A DNA stretch of 64,000 nucleotides from Porifericola rhodea. Lineage in GTDB: Bacteria > Bacteroidota > Bacteroidia > Cytophagales > Cyclobacteriaceae. Both the position numbers and the translations under genes were made by a program. Positions 27,172-36,327 of this stretch are shown here, piece after piece. The notes under the pieces were generated by a model that was given only the letters and a program-made list of their open reading frames with translations, was not told the origin of the DNA and ran no database searches. The stretch covers positions 3,798,501-3,862,500 of the forward strand of contig NZ_CP119421.1 of NCBI RefSeq assembly GCF_030506305.1, given 5' to 3'. Each line of letters begins with the position of its first letter. Within the stretch, counting starts at the first letter, position 1.

Positions 27172-28035
27172 TTATATGTCTCCTGCCCAGCGAATAGCAT
27201 TTTCCATCATCTGATGATGTTGCTTCGTTTGAAACACTTCCGCGTGATGACCTAGTGCTGAGTAGAAAGCTTTCCCTTCTCCTACAGTTTTATACCAGGC
27301 AATCGGGTGATCATTGCCCATTCCCCAGTCTTTATCAGTCACCATAAAACTAATGTTGCCACTGGTAACAATATTTGATTCGTCCAGAGCATAAAGAACC
27401 TGGCAGCCATTAGCTTTGGGGTTATCAAAAAACATATACCATTCGTCCGCATGCTTCCATTGGTCTGGCAGATGCTGTCGCAAGCTTTGGTTGTCTTGAC
27501 TTTTTTCAAGCGAGAGTACCGCTTCCTGTATCTGTGGGTTTAAAGGGTGATGAGAAAAGTGAGCACCGATTACCTCATTTTCGTACCATTCCCATTGGTG
27601 CGAATTGTCTCCGGCAGCGTGTATTCCTACAAAACCACCTCCACTTTCCAGATACTGACGAAAGGAAGTTCTTTGCTCAGGGTTAAGTACTTTACCACTT
27701 ACATTATTCCAGATAACTACCTCAAATTTAGCTAAGTCGGTCTCATTAAATACGGCCCCGTTATCAGTAGTAAATACGAACCAATTGTTTTCTTTTGCTA
27801 TCGCTTGTATAGCCGGAATAGAAGCTTCTATGGCTTCGCCATGCCTAAAGCCATTGGTCTTAGAGAAAAGGAGAAGGGAAGGCTGTTCAAGCTTAGCGGG
27901 TAGAGTGGGTGGTTTGGTTTCGTAAAAGTTAAAGCCATAACGAGCTTTGTATACAAAAGCACCCACTCCCAGAGCCGCAAGGCATATGAGAGCCAGTAGT
28001 ATGAGCAGGCTAAGCTTAAGGACTTTCTTAAACAT
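27172..28035 (-). CDS. ThuA domain protein, membrane-anchored
   Basis: A 287-residue protein with one N-terminal hydrophobic segment (about residues 8-28, LSLLILLALICLAALGVGAFV) that probably anchors it to the outer face of the inner membrane. The rest is a ThuA (trehalose-utilisation-like, glutamine-amidotransferase-fold) domain: LLLFSKTNGFRHGEAIEASIPAIQAIA, VIWNNVSG, GGGFVGIHAAGDNSHQWEWY and HPIAWYKTVGEGKAFYSALGHHAE. The family acts in sugar or polyol metabolism, but the reaction is unsettled. It starts 8 bases after the stop of its paralogue, so the two form an operon. Confidence 0.9.
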   Translation of the reverse strand: MFKKVLKLSLLILLALICLAALGVGAFVYKARYGFNFYETKPPTLPAKLEQPSLLLFSKTNGFRHGEAIEASIPAIQAIAKENNWFVFTTDNGAVFNETDLAKFEVVIWNNVSGKVLNPEQRTSFRQYLESGGGFVGIHAAGDNSHQWEWYENEVIGAHFSHHPLNPQIQEAVLSLEKSQDNQSLRQHLPDQWKHADEWYMFFDNPKANGCQVLYALDESNIVTSGNISFMVTDKDWGMGNDHPIAWYKTVGEGKAFYSALGHHAEVFQTKQHHQMMENAIRWAGDI

Positions 28036-28043
28036 TAATCGGT

Positions 28044-28808
28044 CTATTTGCCAGCCTTGCTGGAGCTAATACCCATAGCATACTGTATGCCACCTAAAAG
28101 ATGTTGAAGGAACAAAGGCTCCGCATAGGTTTCTTTGGTGTGCCCACCCCCGGTGTAAAATGCTCTTCCGCCATCATATTCCTTATACCATGCCATAGGG
28201 TGGTTATCTCCATTGGTTCCACCTTCGTAAGTAGATTCGTCAATTTTGATGAGGACTTCGTTTTGCTCATTTATGTCTTTATAGTTGTACCACTCGTCTT
28301 TACGTTGCCAGTTTGCAGGGAGGCCTTCAGTAGAAAGGTGCTCATGGTTGAGTACATTTAATGTTGCTTCGCGTACGTTTGGGTTGCCCGGATGGCCGTT
28401 GAAGTAAGCTCCTACTAATTTGCCGTACCAGGACCATTCGTATTCAGTATCAGCGGCCGCGTGTATGCCTACATAGCCACCATCAGACTGTATGTACTCC
28501 TCCATCTTCATTTGCTCTTCATCGTTCAGCACATCTCCGGTAGTATTTAGAAAGATAATGGCAGCATAGTCTTCCAGCTTATCTGTAGTAAAAACAGAGG
28601 CGTCTTCAGTAGCCTTAATACTAAAGTTGTGCTGTTCGCCTAATTTTCGGATAGCCTCTATACCTGTTTCAATGGAGTTGTGCCTGAAGGCAGCTGTTTT
28701 GGAAAACACCAGCACTTTAGAAGTTTGGGCATGAATACTAAAGGCTATGGTGTGTACAAACAAAAGGGAAAGCACTAAACTGCTCAGTGCTGTTATTATC
28801 TTTTTCAT
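28044..28808 (-). CDS. ThuA domain protein, secreted
   Basis: A 254-residue exported ThuA-like protein with a signal peptide (hydrophobic core to about residue 27, HTIAFSIHAQ). The domain parallels that of the following gene: VLVFSKTAAFRHNSIETGIEAIRKLGEQ, IIFLNTTGDVL, GGYVGIHAAADTEYEWSWYGKLVGAYFNGHP and MAWYKEYDGGRAFYTGGGHTKETY. The His-rich and Trp-rich motifs are conserved in both copies, so both are probably functional. Its upstream region of 117 bases contains the terminator of the preceding OmpA-type operon, so it has its own promoter. Tandem copies with different anchoring suggest related substrates in the periplasm. Confidence 0.9.
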   Translation of the reverse strand: MKKIITALSSLVLSLLFVHTIAFSIHAQTSKVLVFSKTAAFRHNSIETGIEAIRKLGEQHNFSIKATEDASVFTTDKLEDYAAIIFLNTTGDVLNDEEQMKMEEYIQSDGGYVGIHAAADTEYEWSWYGKLVGAYFNGHPGNPNVREATLNVLNHEHLSTEGLPANWQRKDEWYNYKDINEQNEVLIKIDESTYEGGTNGDNHPMAWYKEYDGGRAFYTGGGHTKETYAEPLFLQHLLGGIQYAMGISSSKAGK

Positions 28809-28867
28809 AATAGGTTGTGTGTTAGTGTAAGTTCTGTATCAGGAAAACTAATATAATGGGTGTAAAC

Positions 28868-28898
28868 AAAACAAAAAAGCTCTTAAAGATTAAGAGCT
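28868..28898 (-). terminator. Intrinsic terminator of the CHU_C-PorP-OmpA operon
   Basis: AGCTCTTAA (28878-28886) pairs perfectly with TTAAGAGCT (28890-28898) over a 3-base loop. On the minus strand TTTTTTGTTTTG follows. Confidence 0.9.
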
Positions 28899-28925
28899 TC
28901 ATGGGTTAGAGAAAAAGGAGTAAGG

Positions 28926-30989
28926 TTATTTATAGCTAATCTGGGATTGTGGGATAAGCGGTACCTCAGTACAATCTTCTGTATAGTCTTTTTTAGGGTC
29001 TAGAGGAGCTGCTTTCGTTTGGGCTTTATTAGACTTTTGGATACCAGTGATTCTGATCTCGGTCCTACGGTTTTGCTGGTGTTGCTCTTCGGTGCAGGGT
29101 ACCCCATCGTTACAGTCATTTACCAGCATATATTCCCCATAACCTTTGGCGGTAATCACTTCGGGAGCAATACCCTGAGAAATAATGTACTCTCTGGAGC
29201 TTTTAGCTCTTTTTAGCGATAATGCCTCGTTGTACATATTGGTAGCCCGGCTGTCGGTATGTGAGCTCAGCTCTACCAAAATGCCGGGATGCGATTTAAT
29301 AAAGGCTACAATTTTGTCCAGTTCAGCAGCAGCATCTTCACGTATGGAGAAATCATCCAGATCAAAGTACACATTTTCATAAGTAAATTTTTGTTCTACT
29401 TTCAACTTCTCCAGATACAAAGGATGGGCGGCCTTTAAATCAGTATGCTCAGCATATTGAGTCTGCATACGAAAGCAATCTGAAAGGAAGGTGGCCTTTT
29501 CTGCTTTAATTACATATTCCTGTTCCGGGCGAAGCTGTGTACAAAGCTGACCATTTTCATCTGTAGTAAATGTTCTGCTTGACCCAGCCTCTACGTTCAT
29601 CATATGCACGCTAACATTAGCCATTAAAGAATCTGTGTCTTTTTCACGTACTTCTATGCACACATTTAGTTGGATCTCCTGCTTCTCTGCTTCAGGTATT
29701 TCCTGAATACTAAATGCATAAATATCATCAAGACCCAGGCTTTCTTCGCGATTAGAAGAAAAATACCCACTCTTGGCAGCTTTGTCTATAATAAGGCCAA
29801 AGTCATCTCTTGGTGAATTGATTGGGTAGCCCATATTGCGTACGGTATAGCCATTGTTAGTGGGCGTAGCCACATAGATATCTAATCCACCCAGTCCATC
29901 CCTTCCATCAGAAGCAAAAAATATGCGCCCATCTTCGTGTAGAAAGGGAGTACGCTCGTTGCCCTCAGTATTAAAATCAGGCCCCAAATTTTCTGGAGTA
30001 GACCACTGACCGTGTTTATAGTAAGTCACAAAAAGATCAGTACCACCCAGGCTGCCGGGCATGTCAGAAGTAAAGATAATTTGAGTAAAGGATGCGTTGC
30101 TACTAGGGTCACCTACAGAGTATTGATCACTGTTGAAGGGGAACTCTTCTATGTTTTTCCAGGAGTAGGGGGGCTTATCCTCTTTATTATCTGAGTCTCT
30201 TTCAGCCATATACATTTTAAGCTTATTGACTCTTTGTTCTGAGCGTCCTTTTTTGTGTTCGAAATAATTGTTACGGGTAAAGATGATTCTGGTGTAGTTG
30301 TTATTAAAGGACATAGCCCCTTCGTGCATACTACTATTGATAGCATTATCAAAAGGAATAAGCTCCATAAAGCGGCCTCCCCGATAATAAGGCGCGTAGT
30401 AGATATCCAGAAAAGGAGTGTTGTCCCATTTGTAATTACTTGCGCTTCTTCCTTCGCGTGGCCTTGATGAAGCAAATACAATCCCTTTCTGAAAATACGC
30501 AGGCGCAAATTCATAAGCTCGGGTATTTACGTTGAGGTTGCTTATTTTTAATCGCGCAGAATCTTTAAAGTATGTTTCCTGCTGTTCTATACCCTTTATT
30601 TTGTACGGTATACGTGAGTCATCAGGATTAGCTCGGGCACATTTCTGATACCATAGTAATGCATCTGCATACTGACCCAGGCTTTCTAAAGCACGGCCAT
30701 AAGCAAGGTAATGATCCGCACTAAGTGTATCAGTATGTTTTACTTTGGCATACCAGTTAGCGGTATGCTGAGGCTGGTTAAGCTTGGTATAGCATTCTGC
30801 AATTCTTATACAGATACTATCTGCCGGGGACTCCCGGTAAATGTCGCTATAAGCTTCAATAGCATTGGCAAAAGCGTATTTGTAGTATAGCTTATAAGCT
30901 CTTTTGTACGCATAATTACTTTGCGCGTACACTGCTGTAAGCTGTAAAAAAACTAAACCCAGAATAATGAATAGTGATCGTACTCGCAT
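28926..30989 (-). CDS. OmpA family protein with TPR and PD40 propeller
   Basis: A 687-residue cell-envelope protein. After a signal peptide (residues 1-22, ending VYAQ) come TPR-like helical repeats (about 25-130). A PD40/WD40-like propeller follows (about 155-410, with repeats such as FASDGRDGLGGLDIYVA and YFSSNREESLGLDDIY). Next is a carboxypeptidase-regulatory or CNA-B-like strand region (about 425-525), and then a C-terminal OmpA peptidoglycan-binding domain (about 540-660, with VYFDLDDFSIR, SSHTDSRATNMYNEALSLKRA and QNRRTEIRITG). This layout resembles PorE/SprE-associated components that tie the type IX secretion apparatus to peptidoglycan. Last gene of a three-gene operon, 3 bases after the PorP/SprF gene. 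Confidence 0.92.
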   Translation of the reverse strand: MRVRSLFIILGLVFLQLTAVYAQSNYAYKRAYKLYYKYAFANAIEAYSDIYRESPADSICIRIAECYTKLNQPQHTANWYAKVKHTDTLSADHYLAYGRALESLGQYADALLWYQKCARANPDDSRIPYKIKGIEQQETYFKDSARLKISNLNVNTRAYEFAPAYFQKGIVFASSRPREGRSASNYKWDNTPFLDIYYAPYYRGGRFMELIPFDNAINSSMHEGAMSFNNNYTRIIFTRNNYFEHKKGRSEQRVNKLKMYMAERDSDNKEDKPPYSWKNIEEFPFNSDQYSVGDPSSNASFTQIIFTSDMPGSLGGTDLFVTYYKHGQWSTPENLGPDFNTEGNERTPFLHEDGRIFFASDGRDGLGGLDIYVATPTNNGYTVRNMGYPINSPRDDFGLIIDKAAKSGYFSSNREESLGLDDIYAFSIQEIPEAEKQEIQLNVCIEVREKDTDSLMANVSVHMMNVEAGSSRTFTTDENGQLCTQLRPEQEYVIKAEKATFLSDCFRMQTQYAEHTDLKAAHPLYLEKLKVEQKFTYENVYFDLDDFSIREDAAAELDKIVAFIKSHPGILVELSSHTDSRATNMYNEALSLKRAKSSREYIISQGIAPEVITAKGYGEYMLVNDCNDGVPCTEEQHQQNRRTEIRITGIQKSNKAQTKAAPLDPKKDYTEDCTEVPLIPQSQISYK

Positions 30990-30992
30990 GGA

Positions 30993-31907
30993 TTAGTAGT
31001 ATCTTGGCGTTAGAACACGATTTGTAGAAATGCTAAAACGGTAGCTGAGCAATATTTCATGAGAGCCACTGTGGTAATCTGCTAAGCTGGAAATACCATA
31101 ATCATACGCATAGCCTATATAGATCTGGCGCGTGGGTTGTAGCCCCAGCAGTAAGTCTATAGAGTCCTGAGTTCTCCAGTTTATTCCGGTCCAGAGGAAA
31201 TCATGAAAGATTACGTTGGTACTCAGATCTAATTGCATGGGAGCCCCGTAGGTAAATTTATAAATGAGAGAAGGCTTAAGTTTAATGTCTGGAGAAAGCT
31301 CAAAGACATAAGCAGATGTTAGGTATGCATGCTGCTGACGACTCATAAAGGCCTCACCTTCGTACATAGATGTGTTAGGGATGATATTAGGAACTGACAA
31401 GCCTACATAGAAGTCGGGCATATAATAGAATACTCCGGCCCCAAAATTCATATGCAGATTTTTGACTGAAGGGCTGCTAAAATTTTTGTCAGCGGAGTTT
31501 TTGGGAGTCAGGTTGGAAAAGTCAGACTGAAAATTAATAATACCTGCCAGCAAACCCAGGCGAAGGTTGCGTTCCTCACCTAGTTTGATTTTGTAGGAGT
31601 AGGCTCCAAACAATTTAAGTTGTTCATGTATACCAATCTGATCATGAAACAATGATAAGCCCAGTCCCACTTTATCTCCGGGTATAGGCGTATGCATATT
31701 GAGAGTGTAGGTACGTGGTGCTCCTTCCATTTGCATCCATTGATTTCGGTAGAGCGCCGTAACGTTAACGCCCTCTTTGCTACCTGCATAAGCAGGATTG
31801 ATGCTTACCTCATTATGCATATACTGTGTAAACATCTCATCTTGCTGTGCCTGTAGAATGGTGTTTTGTAGCAGCATAGCTGCCAGTATGAGTAAAGATA
31901 TTCTCAT
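30993..31907 (-). CDS. Type IX secretion PorP/SprF family outer-membrane protein
   Basis: A 304-residue outer-membrane beta-barrel protein with a signal peptide ending near residue 20 (LQAQQ). The N-terminal signature QDEMFTQYMHNEVSINPAYAGSKEGVNVTALYRNQWMQMEGAPRTYTLNMHTPI is diagnostic of the PorP/SprF family. These proteins hold or release type IX substrates carrying the type B (CHU_C) sorting domain; the gene immediately upstream encodes exactly such a substrate, a pairing often seen in Flavobacteriia and Cytophagia. Spacing is 10 bases to the upstream gene and 3 to the downstream one. The C-terminus ends in YY, compatible with barrel insertion. Confidence 0.94.
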   Translation of the reverse strand: MRISLLILAAMLLQNTILQAQQDEMFTQYMHNEVSINPAYAGSKEGVNVTALYRNQWMQMEGAPRTYTLNMHTPIPGDKVGLGLSLFHDQIGIHEQLKLFGAYSYKIKLGEERNLRLGLLAGIINFQSDFSNLTPKNSADKNFSSPSVKNLHMNFGAGVFYYMPDFYVGLSVPNIIPNTSMYEGEAFMSRQQHAYLTSAYVFELSPDIKLKPSLIYKFTYGAPMQLDLSTNVIFHDFLWTGINWRTQDSIDLLLGLQPTRQIYIGYAYDYGISSLADYHSGSHEILLSYRFSISTNRVLTPRYY

Positions 31908-31917
31908 AAACAGTGTT

Positions 31918-34167
31918 TTACCTATTTCTGCTAATTACTATATAACCTTGTTCGTTGCTTAAGCCTTCGGCCTGAATGATGTAAAAGTATGTGCCATCCG
32001 GAAGTTTGCTGCCTACTTTGAGGCCAGTGTTAGCTTCACCTTTCCATGATACCCCCTCGTTATCGTAGCCTCTCATCTCCCAGACTACATTGCCCCAGCG
32101 GTTAAAAATGGATACCTGATTTTCCGGATAATTGTGGATATTATCTATTTCCCAGCTGTCATTGATTCCGTCGTCGTCCGGAGAGAAGGCATTATAAGTT
32201 TTTATTCCGCTACCTTCTACCTGTATATTTACCTTTGCTGTAGAGCAGTCGTTATCTTTATCACATAGCTCGTAAGTAAAAGAAACCGAACCCCAGAAAC
32301 CAGTAGGAGGTAGGTATGTAAAGTCTCCGTTTTCCTCTAAAGTGAGCTGACCTTGACTGACCTCATGAAGTAAATAGACCCGATGATCACCATCGTGGCT
32401 CAAGGTATCAATTCCACTTTCTGTAAGTACATTAGCATAGAGAACCTCTTCTTTTGGCGTAGCAAAAGAATCTGAAACGGCTACGGGTAGGCCGTTAAAG
32501 TAAGGGATTCCGCCTTCGGCCACTACCTTAAAAATATATATAGCGTCATCCTGATCATCATTGTGGATGGTAATCAGGGCTTCGTCGGAGCCTTCGTCAG
32601 TGGGTGCATAGTTCACCTTAAAGCTTACGCTATCAGAAGGAGGTATGGAAAAGTGCGATGGGGGTATTAACTCAAACTCCCCCTCATGCTCCATCAGAAT
32701 GGGGCTTTCAACGTGAAGTGTATCATTTCCGCTATTGACAATCCAAAAAGAGTGAGTTTCACTTTCCAGATTAACGATAAGGGAGTTAAACAGTGTATTA
32801 TCTTTAGAACTGGGAGTAATATCCCCGTTTGCGATTAGCTGATTGTTCCCCTTTACACTTATATCAACTTTTCCGGAACCTTTACCTCCCACATGGAAAG
32901 TATAAAGGCTATCTTCTTTATCGTTACTTTCTATAGAGATAAGAGAAATGTAACCTTTTAGTTCTTTTGGTTTAAAGGTGACTGTAAAACTAATGCTATC
33001 TTCAGATGGAATGGATAAGGTGTCTGAAGAACTAAGCCCTTTAGGTTGTACCACACTAAACTCTGAAAGACCACTAGATACAGGCTGGGTAATAAGTAAT
33101 GCGGCAGTACCTCGGTTATGAATCCAGAAGGTATGCGTATGTCCATCACCTTCAATATCTGTTCTACCGTAGTAGGTGTCGTCTGTTTCACCGGGCGTAG
33201 TATCCCCATTAGTAATAAGCACCGATAGACCCTCTACTTCAATGATGGGGTTTTCAGTACCAATACCGTTAACGGCAAAAATGTAAAGATCATTACCCTG
33301 ATTGTCAGTGTTGGGTACATTAATGAGGGCAAATGCATCTCCGGCTATTGAAGGATCAAATGATATTTGAAAGCTGATACTATCACCTTTGGGTACGATA
33401 TTATTAAAAGGTTGTTTAATGATAAATTCTGGAGAATTGCTTGTGATGTCACCCAGGGCCATCTCATAGTTCCCTTCATTAAGAATCCAGAAAGTATGGG
33501 TAATGGTATCTTTCTTAATGTCGGCTTCTCCGAAAGAAGTGAAGTCGTCTTCTTCAGGAATAATATCATTGTTCTGAATATGCTGATTATTACCTTTTAT
33601 GATAGCCTCTACAATACCTGCCCCTTCGCCTTGTACATCAAAGCTGAAAGAATTTTCATCACTTACATTGTTAGGAACAATTATGGTTGCCTGGGTATAT
33701 TCGCCCTCATCAGTGATGCTTAAAGGGATATAGGTAACTTCAAAGCTGACACTATCTCCGGAGGCAACCACTGTGGCAGAAGGTTGTTTGCTTACAACAA
33801 ACTCCTCTGAGCTACTGCTTATCAGGCCTTCAATTACGAGTGAGTCCGGGCCGGTGTACTTTATCCAGTAAGTCTTAGTAATAGTGGTAGAGTCAATATG
33901 GGCAAGGCCAAAGTAAGTGCTATCTTTTGCCGAAGGCTTACTATCTCCATCTGAGATAGATTGGTTATTGCCTATTACTTTAATTTCACCATCTACCGTG
34001 CCTTGCGGCTTAAACTTATATGCTTTTTCTGTAGAGATTACATCACTATATAATATATGATGATCTGATGAATGCGCATGAGTGTCTGTTGATTTTAGTA
34101 TAAATAAAATCAAAGCGCCAAAAATCAGGCATATAGCAAACACCGGAAGTTTGAGATAATTTGTCAT
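31918..34167 (-). CDS. Secreted repeat protein with type B (CHU_C) type IX sorting domain
   Basis: A 749-residue secreted protein. An N-terminal hydrophobic segment (residues 7-25) acts as signal peptide or anchor. Four Ig-like repeats of about 105 residues follow, of the choice-of-anchor/ASH type (about 60-165, 165-275, 275-390 and 390-500). Each starts with a variant of the KGNNQ-xI-xNGD pattern and contains a THTFWI(H/V/L)N-type strand. A tandem Ig/cadherin-like domain (about 505-600, ending FWGSVSFTYELCD) precedes the C-terminal gliding-motility-type sorting domain (about 610-749: NAFSPDDDGINDSWEIDN, VSIFNRWGNVVWE and LPDGTYFYIIQ). The sorting domain routes it through the type IX system to the cell surface or medium. 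It probably acts as an adhesin or stalk. First gene of the operon with PorP/SprF and OmpA. Confidence 0.92.
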   Translation of the reverse strand: MTNYLKLPVFAICLIFGALILFILKSTDTHAHSSDHHILYSDVISTEKAYKFKPQGTVDGEIKVIGNNQSISDGDSKPSAKDSTYFGLAHIDSTTITKTYWIKYTGPDSLVIEGLISSSSEEFVVSKQPSATVVASGDSVSFEVTYIPLSITDEGEYTQATIIVPNNVSDENSFSFDVQGEGAGIVEAIIKGNNQHIQNNDIIPEEDDFTSFGEADIKKDTITHTFWILNEGNYEMALGDITSNSPEFIIKQPFNNIVPKGDSISFQISFDPSIAGDAFALINVPNTDNQGNDLYIFAVNGIGTENPIIEVEGLSVLITNGDTTPGETDDTYYGRTDIEGDGHTHTFWIHNRGTAALLITQPVSSGLSEFSVVQPKGLSSSDTLSIPSEDSISFTVTFKPKELKGYISLISIESNDKEDSLYTFHVGGKGSGKVDISVKGNNQLIANGDITPSSKDNTLFNSLIVNLESETHSFWIVNSGNDTLHVESPILMEHEGEFELIPPSHFSIPPSDSVSFKVNYAPTDEGSDEALITIHNDDQDDAIYIFKVVAEGGIPYFNGLPVAVSDSFATPKEEVLYANVLTESGIDTLSHDGDHRVYLLHEVSQGQLTLEENGDFTYLPPTGFWGSVSFTYELCDKDNDCSTAKVNIQVEGSGIKTYNAFSPDDDGINDSWEIDNIHNYPENQVSIFNRWGNVVWEMRGYDNEGVSWKGEANTGLKVGSKLPDGTYFYIIQAEGLSNEQGYIVISRNR

Positions 34168-34718
34168 GAGGTGATACTCGCTATTAATTTTTGTGGGTAT
34201 TACTTACAAAATTGAGCGCGACGTGAGTGCAATTTGATATATTTTTGAGGAAGGCTTATGGTAATCTTTCCTGAAAAATTAGTGATGTAGGCAAATGCTG
34301 AAACTTAACAGAAATGCAGAATTTTTTTTCTTTTTAAGCTTTAGGTGAGAATAATTTACATTATACTAATGTTTGTTAAAATAATCATTATGCTCCTCTC
34401 AGAAGAACAGTGCTCTACTCGCTCGTGGAGTTACCATGCCTAAGCATACAAAAGCAGTTTTTTGCATATTACTAAGAATAAATTTACTGTTAAATGGTGT
34501 ATTATAATTGGTAAATATTTCTAAATACCAGGCTGGTAGTAGTTTTAGTATGGATTATAATAAAAAAGCAAAATTTTTATAAACCTTTTCTGATACTTAT
34601 TAGTCAACTATTTACACACCTTTTCAACCTACCACTACTCTGGATATTCCTACCTGAAGGGGGAAGAAGCGAAGATTTACTTAGTGTACTTTTTTTATTC
34701 ATTTAATTTTTTGGTCTT
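34168..34718. other. Divergent intergenic region upstream of the CHU_C operon
   Basis: A 551-base AT-rich region with promoters for the CHU_C operon (leftward) and a small secreted protein (rightward). No definite promoter box, ORF, repeat or RNA gene could be identified; poly-A and poly-T tracts are frequent. Confidence 0.4.
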
Positions 34719-35393
34719 ATGAGACAGATAGGATTTGTATGGGCTTTGATTTTATTCCTGTGTACGTATGTAGAAGCAAAAGACTTACCCAAAAACAATT
34801 GGAACTATGGACAGGTGGTGCTAAAGAATGGCAAAGTCATAAAAGGTGATATTCAGTATGACCTAAAGCAAAATGTGGCTTTGGTAAAAAGTAAGGGTTT
34901 AGTAAAGGCATTTAGTGTTTATAATGTGGACTTTTTCAGGTTTATGGATGAGCACCTGAAAATGATTAGAAGTTTCTATAGTATGCCCTACACTTATGAA
35001 AATGGTCAGCAACGTTTAATGTTTTTTGAGCTGGTGTTTGAAGATGGTTTTGCCTTGTTTAACCGAGAACTGGATGTAGCCAAACAGCAGGCTATGGTAA
35101 GCAAACAGTATTATGTGGAGAAAGGTGAAGATGAGCTGGTTACTATTTTCAATTACTTTATTCTGACACCTGACGGCACCTTTCGGAGTATACTCAATGA
35201 ACAGGGAGATCTGGCTGAAAAGCTATCTTTAAACAAGCGGGAAAGAAAAGAAATGCGTAATTTTATCAGTGATCATAATCTGGATTTACAAAATCGTGCA
35301 GATTTTATAAAAGTGATTTATAAACTGGTATTAGGAGAGCAGAAAATGGAACAGTTTTCACAGACTGATGTGAGTAGGAATGCAGGTACCTGA
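34719..35393 (+). CDS. Secreted protein of unknown function
   Basis: A 224-residue protein with a signal peptide (residues 1-20, ending YVEA-K). No family is recognised. The N-terminal part (WNYGQVVLKNGKVIKGDIQYDLKQNVALVKSKG) looks like a beta-rich domain opening with GxVxLxDGxxxxGxI, a pattern of many uncharacterised periplasmic proteins in Bacteroidota. The rest is a mix of strands and a helical C-terminus rich in charged residues. It stands alone between the CHU_C operon and the UspA gene, and its stop is 30 bases from the convergent UspA stop. Codon use is like its neighbours. A periplasmic or surface location is likely, the role unknown. Confidence 0.65.
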   Translation: MRQIGFVWALILFLCTYVEAKDLPKNNWNYGQVVLKNGKVIKGDIQYDLKQNVALVKSKGLVKAFSVYNVDFFRFMDEHLKMIRSFYSMPYTYENGQQRLMFFELVFEDGFALFNRELDVAKQQAMVSKQYYVEKGEDELVTIFNYFILTPDGTFRSILNEQGDLAEKLSLNKRERKEMRNFISDHNLDLQNRADFIKVIYKLVLGEQKMEQFSQTDVSRNAGT

Positions 35394-35423
35394 CAAATAC
35401 CTGCATTCTGACAAGATGTATGT

Positions 35424-36203
35424 TTAAAAATAAATGTAGACTGGAAGTCGAGTGGCTAAGGCAATTTTACGGGATAAGTTACCTACAAATATCTTTTCAA
35501 AAATTGCCTGCCCGCTTGGAATAAAGATCATCTGAACTCCAGTCTTTTGAGCATGCTCCTTTACCTCCTGTATTAATTTAGGGTAAGTGTCAAAACTTAC
35601 TTTTTCACTCTCTTCGGGTTTTATAGCTCCTAAAACAGTTGCTGGGTTGTCACTGCTCTTTACCTTAGCCGCAGTGAAGGTAGCCTGAAGTAAAGAAGCC
35701 TGGGCATTTAAAGATTGCAGCACAGTATTCAGGTGTTTAAAAGCTGGTACATCTGAGCGTGAATCAGTAAAATCATTTACAATAAGTATCTTCTTTATGG
35801 CCTCGTAAGTATTATTTTCAGGGACTAAAATAGACGGTGCTTTGCCTTTCTGTGCAATTTTTGTTGAGATACTACCAATATTCTGATCCAGGCTGTGGTC
35901 ATCATGAGTTACCATACTAATAAGGTCAAATCTGCTTTCTTTCAGCATCTTGCTAATACCTTCAAGTACTGGACCTTTATCCGATTTTTGCTCAATACTT
36001 AAATCGTTGGCAGCACTATGGCTACTTTTGATGTCAGATACAGCTTTCTCCAACCCTGATGTAGATTTTTCTACATCCTCTTCTTTAATAGCATCATTGA
36101 AAAGAACAATTTGGGCTTTGTTTTTTAAGCCAAAATCAATAGCGTATTGCAATGCTAATTCCGAATGATCTGCCAAATCAGTTGGCACTAGTATTTTTTC
36201 CAT
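35424..36203 (-). CDS. Universal stress protein (UspA family), tandem-domain type
   Basis: A 259-residue cytoplasmic protein. The first half is a recognisable Usp domain (MEKILVPTDLADHSELALQYAIDFGLKNKAQIVLFN, then FDLISMVTHDDHSLDQNIGSISTKIAQKGKAPSILVPE). The second half is a degenerate copy (KKILIVNDFTDSRSDV, ending VGNLSRKIALATRLPVYIYF). The nucleotide-binding GxxxGS-type motif is only partly kept (GSISTK), so ATP binding is uncertain. Usp proteins are induced by starvation and stress. It lies upstream of dnaJ-like and hsp20 genes on the same strand but 112 bases apart, in line with a stress-related neighbourhood and not one operon. Confidence 0.85.
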   Translation of the reverse strand: MEKILVPTDLADHSELALQYAIDFGLKNKAQIVLFNDAIKEEDVEKSTSGLEKAVSDIKSSHSAANDLSIEQKSDKGPVLEGISKMLKESRFDLISMVTHDDHSLDQNIGSISTKIAQKGKAPSILVPENNTYEAIKKILIVNDFTDSRSDVPAFKHLNTVLQSLNAQASLLQATFTAAKVKSSDNPATVLGAIKPEESEKVSFDTYPKLIQEVKEHAQKTGVQMIFIPSGQAIFEKIFVGNLSRKIALATRLPVYIYF

Positions 36204-36298
36204 AGTTTAGCTTTTGTTGTTGTTAAATGGGTCAAATATAATAAGAGCTAAAGAGGATTGTAAGTTTGCGCTTGCCTAGCTTTATTACGCGAATGACG

Positions 36299-36327
36299 AA
36301 AAAAGCCTACTCCAATTAGGCGTAGGC
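36299..36327 (-). terminator. Intrinsic terminator overlapping the 3' end of the dnaJ-like gene
   Basis: GCCTAC (36305-36310) pairs with GTAGGC (36322-36327), followed on the minus strand by six T (36299-36304). The upstream arm lies inside the last codons and stop of the coding region. Confidence 0.8.
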
